DNA of 10,910 nt from an uncultured Clostridia bacterium. GTDB lineage: Bacteria; Bacillota; Clostridia; Christensenellales; UBA1242. The notes under the pieces were generated by a model. It searched no databases. It was not told the DNA's origin and was given only the letters and a program-made list of their open reading frames with translations. A program made the translations under genes and the position numbers. The stretch is taken from assembly GCA_944383945.1 (NCBI GenBank), contig CALWRL010000019.1, positions 1-10,910 of the forward strand, written 5' to 3'. Of this stretch, positions 6,624 to 10,910 are shown one piece after another (the stretch's first letter is position 1; every line of letters begins with the position of its first letter).

Positions 6624-7292
6624 ATGAGTGTTAATATAGCTATTGATGGAACAGCGGGCAGCGGGAAAGGAACCATTGCAAAAAGGTTGGCTCTAGAGCT
6701 TGGCTTTTTTTGCTTAGACACAGGGGCAATTTATAGAAGTGTTGCATACGCTGTTGTTAATGCAAAAATTAATTTAGAAAACGAAGAAGAAATCAAACAA
6801 CTAATTCAAAATTTAGATTTCAAAGTTGTTTTTGAAAAAGATGCTGATGGAAAACAAGTTCAAAAAAACATTTTAAATGGTGAAGATTTAGGGCAAAAAA
6901 TTAGGACAGAAGAAATTAGCGAAGCTTCTTCTAATGTTGCGCAATTACCTTTTGTTAGAGAGTTTGCAACAAAAATTCAACATGAAATTGCAAAAAATTT
7001 TAATGTTATTGTTGAAGGCAGAGATATTGGAACAGTTGTTCTTCCTAACGCTAACTTTAAATTCTTTTTAACAGCATCTGTTGAGGTTAGAGCAGATAGA
7101 AGACTTAAACAGCTAAATTTACCACAAGAAAGATTTAACGATGTTTTAAAAGAAATTAAAGAAAGAGATTATAGGGACATGAACAGAGCAATTAGTCCTT
7201 TAAAAATTGCCGATGATGCAATTTATGTTGACAATAGCAATCAAACTTTGGAAGAAACAATAAGCTATATTCTTTCATTTATTAAAATATAA
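6624..7292 (+). CDS. cmk: Cytidylate kinase (Cmk)
   Basis: Cmk phosphorylates CMP and dCMP to the diphosphates with ATP, recycling cytidine nucleotides from RNA and lipid turnover and feeding dCTP synthesis. The 222-residue protein is of normal length. It has P-loop GTAGSGKGT (9-17), LDTGAIYR (31-38) for CMP binding, EGRDIGT (131-137), and the lid/C-terminal segment with RDYRD (181-185), RAISPL and DDAIYVDNS. Start ATG 6624 follows a strong GGGAGG (6614-6619). The gene is divergent from tRNA-Thr, and its own promoter in that gap is not clear (TAATAT at 6594-6599 is a weak -10 candidate). It ends at a bidirectional terminator shared with glycyl-tRNA synthetase. The nearby S1-domain gene echoes the common cmk-rpsA linkage. 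Confidence 0.96.
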   Translation: MSVNIAIDGTAGSGKGTIAKRLALELGFFCLDTGAIYRSVAYAVVNAKINLENEEEIKQLIQNLDFKVVFEKDADGKQVQKNILNGEDLGQKIRTEEISEASSNVAQLPFVREFATKIQHEIAKNFNVIVEGRDIGTVVLPNANFKFFLTASVEVRADRRLKQLNLPQERFNDVLKEIKERDYRDMNRAISPLKIADDAIYVDNSNQTLEETISYILSFIKI

Positions 7293-7316
7293 TTTTATTT
7301 TTAAAATATAAAAAAT

Positions 7317-7346
7317 AAAAACTCTATACTAATTATAGAGTTTTTT
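7317..7346. terminator. Bidirectional terminator between cmk and glyQS
   Basis: The stem AAAAACTCTATA (7317-7328) pairs perfectly with 7334-7345 around loop CTAAT, followed by T on the + strand (T run 7341-7346). On the minus strand it is followed by a T-rich tail. It serves both converging genes; the synthetase stop codon begins seven bases beyond. An additional A/T-only hairpin, TTTTATTTTT (7293-7302) with AAAAATAAAA (7311-7320), overlaps its left foot. Confidence 0.8.
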
Positions 7347-7352
7347 CGTTTC

Positions 7353-8723
7353 TTATTTGTTTATTATATTGTTAATGTAATCTTTTAATTCTGAAATTTT
7401 TATACGATCTTGTTTCATTGAATCTCTATCTCTAATTGTTACGGTTTGTGTTTCTAATGTTTCATAGTCGATTGTAACGCAAAGAGGAGTTCCTATTTGG
7501 TCTTGTCGGCGATACCTTTTTCCTATTGAACCTGTTTCGTCATAGGCAACTCTAAAATCTTTTGATAAATTTTCAAAAATTTCGTGCGCTTTATCCGACA
7601 AATCTTTTTTAACTAATGGCAAAACTGCAACTTTAAATGGTGCTAATTTTGGAATTATATGCATAACTTCTCGAACTTCGCCATTTTTTAATTCTTCCGA
7701 TTCATAACTGTTGCATATTACGGCAAGAATAGCTCTGTCTAAACCATAAGAATTTTCTATTATATATGGAATAAACTTTTCGTTTGTTACTGGGTCTAAA
7801 TATTCCATTGATTTTCCGCTAAATTCTTGGTGGCGAGTTAAATCATAATTTGTTCTGTTGTGAATTCCATTAACCTCGTCCCAACCAAAAGGAAATTTAT
7901 ATTGAAGGTCACAAGCCGCTTTTGCGTAAAAGGCTAGTTTATCGTGGTCGTGATATCTTAATTTGTCTTCTGGAATTCCCATGCTTAAAAAGAATTCTTT
8001 TGACGCCTTTTTAAACTCTTCATAATATTTTTCATCTTGACCTTCATGGCAAAGCCATTGATATTCCATTTGTTCAAATTCAATTTGTCTAAAAGTAAAG
8101 TTGCCAGGTGTTATCTCATTTCTAAATGCTTTACCAATTTGCCCAATTCCAAATGGTAGTTTTGCGCGCATTGTTCTTTGAACATTTAAAAAGTTAACGT
8201 ATTCGCCTTGTGCTGTTTCTGGACGAAGGTAAATGTCTAAACCGCTTTCTTTTGTTACCCCACGGTGAGTTTGAAATAACAAATTAAACTCTCTTATAGG
8301 TGTAAAATTACTCTTTTTGCAAATAGGGCATGGAACATGATTTTTTTCTAAATAATCGCTCATTTCCTCTTTTGTTAATAAGTCTGCATTAACTTCTCCT
8401 TTGGAAAAGTCTGAAATTAAGTTATCTGCACGAAATCTTGCCTTGCATTCTTTACAATCTACAAGAGGGTCGGAAAACGATGCAACGTGACCGCTTGCTT
8501 CCCAAACGCGAGGATTCATTAAAATTGCACAATCAATCCCGTAGGAATTTTCACGCCTTTGAACAAATTTTTCCCACCATAATTTTTTTATGTTGTTCTT
8601 TAGTTCAACGCCCAATGGGCCGTAATCCCAAGAATTTGCTAATCCTCCATAAATTTCACTGCCAGCAAAAATAAAACCTGTGTTTTTGCAGTGGGCAACT
8701 ATTTCATCCATTGTTTTTGCCAT
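7353..8723 (-). CDS. glyQS: Glycyl-tRNA synthetase, single-chain alpha2 type
   Basis: This class II synthetase charges tRNA-Gly with glycine using ATP; it acts as a homodimer in the cytosol. The 456-residue length and motifs identify the alpha2 (eukaryote/archaea/Mollicutes-like) form rather than the alpha2beta2 GlyQ/GlyS of many bacteria. Features include YGGLANSWDYGPLG near residue 25, a zinc site C90/C93/C132/C135, and RPETAQG (167-173) for glycine and ATP. Motif 2 is FRNEITPG with FRQIEFEQME (200-220), and motif 3 is the ENSYGLDR segment (323-330). An anticodon-binding domain (about 365-456) contains DETGSIGKRYRRQD and GTPLCVTID. Start ATG 8723 has AAGGAG (8730-8735) six bases upstream. 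It has its own near-consensus promoter (8759-8787) and a leader of about 30 bases, too short for a T-box. It is convergent with cmk. Confidence 0.97.
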   Translation of the reverse strand: MAKTMDEIVAHCKNTGFIFAGSEIYGGLANSWDYGPLGVELKNNIKKLWWEKFVQRRENSYGIDCAILMNPRVWEASGHVASFSDPLVDCKECKARFRADNLISDFSKGEVNADLLTKEEMSDYLEKNHVPCPICKKSNFTPIREFNLLFQTHRGVTKESGLDIYLRPETAQGEYVNFLNVQRTMRAKLPFGIGQIGKAFRNEITPGNFTFRQIEFEQMEYQWLCHEGQDEKYYEEFKKASKEFFLSMGIPEDKLRYHDHDKLAFYAKAACDLQYKFPFGWDEVNGIHNRTNYDLTRHQEFSGKSMEYLDPVTNEKFIPYIIENSYGLDRAILAVICNSYESEELKNGEVREVMHIIPKLAPFKVAVLPLVKKDLSDKAHEIFENLSKDFRVAYDETGSIGKRYRRQDQIGTPLCVTIDYETLETQTVTIRDRDSMKQDRIKISELKDYINNIINK

Positions 8724-8758
8724 AAAAATCTCCTTAATTTATTGCTATGTCATTGCGA

Positions 8759-8787
8759 ATTATATCACTACACATTGTTAATGTCAA
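8759..8787 (-). promoter_or_regulatory. Near-perfect sigma-A promoter of glyQS
   Basis: On the minus strand TTGACA (8782-8787), a 17-base spacer and TATAAT (8759-8764) match the consensus fully. An extended TG element also precedes the -10 box (TGATATAAT). Transcription would start near 8752. This is the strongest promoter in the window and suggests high constitutive expression. Confidence 0.85.
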
Positions 8788-8831
8788 AGTTATTTAAAAC
8801 AATTATTTGATATTTTGAATAAATATATATT

Positions 8832-9416
8832 ATGAAAAAAGAAAAATATTTAAAACAAAATTCTTCAATTTCAAAAAATGCTAAAATAGATAAAAATGTT
8901 AAATTAGTTGGGGAGTGTGTTATTGAAGATGGAGTTGTTATAACGGGCGATTGCTACATAGAAAATTCGGTTATTCGAAGCTGTTGCGATATTAAGTCTA
9001 GTTACATTATTTCAAGCGAAGTTGGTAAAAACTCTACCGTTGGGCCATATGCACACATAAAGCAAAATTCAAAAATTGGAGAAAATTGTAGGATAGGAAA
9101 TTTTGTTGAAATAAAAAATTCAACATTAGGCAATTTTACAAAATGTGCGCATCTTAGTTATGTTGGAGATAGTTCTATTGGCGAAAGGGTTAACATTGGG
9201 TGTGGCGTTGTTTTTGCTAATTATGATGGAAAGAAAAAACATCGCTGTTGTGTTGGAAACGATGTTTTTATTGGCTGTAATTGTAATATTATTGCGCCTA
9301 GAACGATAGATGACAATTGTTTTATTGCAGCGGGAACAACTGTTACGAAAGACTTGTCTAAAAACTTTTTTTGCATAGGAAGGGCAGTTGATGAACATAA
9401 GGAAAGAAAAAATTAA
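8832..9416 (+). CDS. Stand-alone GlmU-type acetyltransferase (left-handed beta helix)
   Basis: The 194-residue protein matches the C-terminal half of GlmU, which transfers acetyl from acetyl-CoA to glucosamine-1-phosphate on the way to UDP-GlcNAc for peptidoglycan. Hexapeptide repeats begin at about residue 12 and run through residue 172. By alignment from memory, H107 equals the catalytic His363 of E. coli. K95 equals Lys351, Y110 equals Tyr366, and N130-Y131 equal Asn386-Tyr387. Arg333 is replaced by K77. GNFVEIKNS, HLSYVGD, NYDG and FIAAGTTVTKD are the clearest blocks. The N-terminal uridylyltransferase domain is absent, and upstream DNA is the divergent glyQS promoter, so this is not a frameshift. 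Thirteen Cys residues are unusually many. No Shine-Dalgarno site precedes ATG 8832 and no in-frame Met occurs nearby. An acetyltransferase of another sugar nucleotide pathway is possible but less likely. Confidence 0.85.
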   Translation: MKKEKYLKQNSSISKNAKIDKNVKLVGECVIEDGVVITGDCYIENSVIRSCCDIKSSYIISSEVGKNSTVGPYAHIKQNSKIGENCRIGNFVEIKNSTLGNFTKCAHLSYVGDSSIGERVNIGCGVVFANYDGKKKHRCCVGNDVFIGCNCNIIAPRTIDDNCFIAAGTTVTKDLSKNFFCIGRAVDEHKERKN

Positions 9417-9426
9417 TATAGCAAAA

Positions 9427-9876
9427 TTATAAATATGTTTTTAAAGATTCAATATTTTTTTCTTCTAATCTTAGTAGTTTAGAAAGTAAATTAGTTACCT
9501 CTTCATCTGCGCCTGCAAAATCGCTTTGACTTTTCAAACAATTTATAACCCCCATAAAGGTTCCAATTAGTAACATTTCTGCAATATGGCTTGTTGATTT
9601 ATCTGAAATTGTTGAAAGTTTTATGCTACTCCAAAGTTTAATTTTTTCAAACATATTATTATCTTTGATGTCTATTTCTTCGGATTTTGCAATAATTTCG
9701 CATTCTTGTGAAATTATGTTATATTCTCCTTCTTGATTTGCAATTTCGCTGGCAAGGGCATCGCATTTTACGCTTGACATAATATTATCTAATGATTGTA
9801 AAGCAGTTTGTGCATTTTGATAAATTGCCGTTAACATTAATTTATTGCAATTTTTTTCCATATCTTGATTTTCCAT
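9427..9876 (-). CDS. Conserved helical protein of unknown function, 149 residues
   Basis: I do not know a function. The sequence resembles an uncharacterised family I have seen in Clostridia, with an NAQTAL block (21-26), a central W82 region and a HIAEMLLIGTFMG block (97-109). The pattern suggests a four-helix, ferritin-like-sized bundle. I see no obvious paired ExxH iron motifs, signal peptide or membrane segment. Start ATG 9876 is preferred over the ATG at 9921 because GAGGT lies just before it (9881-9885); the longer form would add 15 unlikely residues across the divergent promoter gap. The gene is convergent with the GlmU-like gene (stop codons 10 bases apart, no good hairpin between) and divergent from the HAMP-like gene. 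Confidence 0.82.
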   Translation of the reverse strand: MENQDMEKNCNKLMLTAIYQNAQTALQSLDNIMSSVKCDALASEIANQEGEYNIISQECEIIAKSEEIDIKDNNMFEKIKLWSSIKLSTISDKSTSHIAEMLLIGTFMGVINCLKSQSDFAGADEEVTNLLSKLLRLEEKNIESLKTYL

Positions 9877-9880
9877 TTTC

Positions 9881-9885
9881 ACCTC
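9881..9885 (-). promoter_or_regulatory. Ribosome binding site that fixes the start at 9876
   Basis: On the minus strand GAGGT, in the context AGAGGTGAAAATG, precedes the ATG at 9876 with close spacing. The upstream in-frame ATG at 9921 has nothing comparable, so translation from 9876 is favoured. Confidence 0.75.
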
Positions 9886-9937
9886 TTTTTTATTATTAGC
9901 GAAGTATAAAATATTATTCAATGCACATTATAATTTT

Positions 9938-10630
9938 ATGAAAACTTCAACGAAAATTTGGATTTTTATTGCAATTATCACAAACGTTTCATTACTATAT
10001 TTTTTTAGGCCTATGATTGATTCAATAAAATTTGGAAACAACGGTTTATATTTTGATGTTACATGGGAAGGTTGGGTTGGACTTGGGTTGTTTGTTTTGG
10101 CAAACATTTCTGGCACAATTGTTTTTGTTAGGTTCATTAGAACGCAACCATTAAACAGACAAATTTTCTTTTCAACTATTCCGCCAACAATTACCTTTGT
10201 TTTGCTTATGTTTTTTTTCTTCACAATAACAACAACCGAACAAACAGATATAGTAACAGCGGTTAGGACAGGGCTTGGAATTACAGACTCTACAACTAGA
10301 TATATATGGATGATTGTTATAGTTGTTGCATATTCTTTATTTTTATATTTTGTTTATGCAAATCTTGCAAAGCCTGTTAGAGAAATTGAAAAAGCGGTTG
10401 GGAATTTAAGAAATGGAACAACAAAAAATCCAATTAAACTTGGAAAAGCAAAACAATTTCAAGATATCGAGCAAGACCTTAACCAAATTAATGAAAACTA
10501 CAAATATCAAGAAAAAATTTTAAAACAATTAATGCCGGAAAAAGAAGAAATTACCATTAACAATAAAAAAGTTGTTGAAACAATTAATCCAAAAAAAGAG
10601 CAAAAACAACTAAAAAAAAAGAACTCGTAA
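9938..10630 (+). CDS. Four-helix membrane protein with HAMP-like segment, no output domain
   Basis: The 230-residue protein has four predicted membrane helices (about 7-23, 45-64, 76-96 and 122-141). The fourth leads directly into a cytoplasmic HAMP-like segment (about 142-190). This shows the P-x-x-E signature (P146, E149), a Gly at 160 and a second amphipathic helix, AKQFQDIEQDLNQINENY. The protein then ends in a charged tail rich in Lys and Gln (about 198-230) instead of a histidine kinase, cyclase or methyl-accepting domain. Extracytoplasmic loops are short (about 24-44 and 97-121). It is not a visible frameshift: a terminator overlaps the stop codon and the convergent nrdR gene follows. 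No Shine-Dalgarno site precedes ATG 9938; TATAAT at 9929-9934 is too close to serve as its -10. Its role could be signal transfer to a partner protein, but no partner is in the window. The HAMP call is by pattern only. Confidence 0.8.
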   Translation: MKTSTKIWIFIAIITNVSLLYFFRPMIDSIKFGNNGLYFDVTWEGWVGLGLFVLANISGTIVFVRFIRTQPLNRQIFFSTIPPTITFVLLMFFFFTITTTEQTDIVTAVRTGLGITDSTTRYIWMIVIVVAYSLFLYFVYANLAKPVREIEKAVGNLRNGTTKNPIKLGKAKQFQDIEQDLNQINENYKYQEKILKQLMPEKEEITINNKKVVETINPKKEQKQLKKKNS

Positions 10631-10645
10631 ATTAAGTTCTTTTTT
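10615..10645. terminator. Bidirectional terminator between the HAMP-like gene and nrdR
   Basis: AAAAAAGAACT (10615-10625) pairs with AGTTCTTTTTT (10635-10645) around a 9-base loop that contains the TAA stop (10628-10630) of the membrane-protein gene. The T run on the + strand, and the nine A residues at 10612-10620 (T on the minus strand), give tails in both directions. Confidence 0.72.
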
Positions 10646-10693
10646 GTTTTTATATTAAAGCGTTTGAAGAAATGAAATTAAATTTGATATATC

Positions 10694-10910
10694 TTAAAAT
10701 TTTTTATAAACACAATCAAATCGAATGTAAGCAATTTCATCTGTTTTCTTTAATCTTTCCATAACCATTTCGCCAATATCTGTTGAATTAACTTCTTGAG
10801 TTAATGAGTTTGATAATGTTTTTTCGATATCAGAAACAATTTCTTCAATTTGGCTTAGGCTAACAGGACGCTTTTCGCAAGCTTTTATTAAACCTTTTTT
10901 TATTTTTTTT
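10694..10910 (-). CDS. nrdR: Transcriptional repressor NrdR, C-terminal part (cut by window edge)
   Basis: NrdR is an ATP/dATP-sensing, zinc-finger repressor of ribonucleotide reductase genes. About 72 C-terminal residues are visible, from the ATP-cone domain: GLIKACEKRPVS, then EEIVSDIE, DIGEMVMERL and DEIAYIRFDCVYKKF. The zinc-ribbon N-terminus lies off the right edge. The frame stops at TAA (10694-10696) after VYKKF, where Bacillus NrdR reads VYRQFKDI. Beyond the stop the same frame continues as DISNLISFLQTL and stops again at 10655-10657, ten bases before the terminator. The protein may therefore have lost its last 13 or so residues, or the stop may be read through. No NrdR boxes were recognised in the window. 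Confidence 0.93.
   Translation of the reverse strand, partial: KKIKKGLIKACEKRPVSLSQIEEIVSDIEKTLSNSLTQEVNSTDIGEMVMERLKKTDEIAYIRFDCVYKKF

Noticed and set aside
8724..8831. T-box riboswitch upstream of glycyl-tRNA synthetase
   Set aside because: The predicted leader is only about 30 bases and no T-box consensus or specifier stem can fit.
9126..9398. Minus-strand open frame within the GlmU-like gene, and similar antisense frames at 1616-1858, 8438-8674 and 9928-10224
   Set aside because: All lie opposite confident coding sequence and show no independent signals.
9877..9921. Longer N-terminus from ATG 9921 for the helical protein
   Set aside because: The internal ATG at 9876 has a GAGGT site; the extension is A/T-rich intergenic-like sequence with no ribosome site.
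9929..9934. TATAAT as the -10 of the HAMP-like gene
   Set aside because: It would place the transcript start inside the coding sequence, after the ATG at 9938.
10593..10630. A9 run near the end of the HAMP-like gene as a programmed slippage site leading to a longer product
   Set aside because: Only a few codons remain before the stop, and a terminator and the convergent nrdR follow at once, so there is no missing domain to reach by frameshift.
1..10910. CRISPR arrays, insertion sequences, prophage or defence genes
   Set aside because: No spaced direct repeats, transposase or integrase motifs, or defence-type genes are visible; nearly all space is filled by core genes.

Overview
The window is a very A+T-rich, densely packed bacterial chromosome segment of core housekeeping genes. 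It has twelve protein genes (one cut by the right edge), one tRNA gene, short intergenic gaps and no mobile elements. Gene content and signals point to a low-GC Bacillota lineage, Clostridia- or Mollicutes-like and possibly with a small genome. The evidence is the lepA-hemW pair, an S1-domain gene near cmk, the single-chain alpha2 glycyl-tRNA synthetase, strong AGGAG-type ribosome sites and sigma-A promoters. TAA and TAG serve as stops and every recognisable complete protein has its expected length, so the code looks standard. Placement below phylum is inference.

Layout. Positions 1-127 hold a palindrome, a hint of a divergent gene off the left edge, and the lepA promoter. lepA (elongation factor 4) and hemW (radical-SAM heme chaperone) follow as a + strand pair. 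They converge on a minus-strand operon in which an ABC-F ATPase is followed by dtd (D-aminoacyl-tRNA deacylase). The two units meet at one bidirectional terminator. A divergent promoter region at 5190-5332 serves the ABC-F operon and, on the + strand, a 107-residue orphan gene. That orphan ends in an intrinsic terminator placed directly before the ribosome site of a three-S1-domain RNA-binding protein. A tRNA-Thr(CGT) gene lies on the minus strand between the S1 gene and cmk (cytidylate kinase). cmk converges on glycyl-tRNA synthetase across a second bidirectional terminator. Divergent from the synthetase is a stand-alone protein equivalent to the acetyltransferase half of GlmU. It converges on a helical protein of unknown function, which in turn is divergent from a four-helix membrane protein carrying a HAMP-like segment but no output domain. 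The right edge holds the 3' part of nrdR on the minus strand, across a third bidirectional terminator.

Theme. Most genes serve translation or its quality control (LepA, ABC-F, Dtd, S1 protein, tRNA-Thr, GlyRS), with nucleotide supply (Cmk, NrdR) and envelope precursor synthesis (GlmU-like) beside them. I see no defence system, CRISPR array, prophage, transposon or obvious new multi-gene system.

The most unusual items are: an in-frame TAA in nrdR after which family-like coding sequence continues; the GlmU acetyltransferase domain without its uridylyltransferase half; the output-less HAMP membrane protein; three + strand genes without Shine-Dalgarno sites; and a terminator fused to the next gene's ribosome site.
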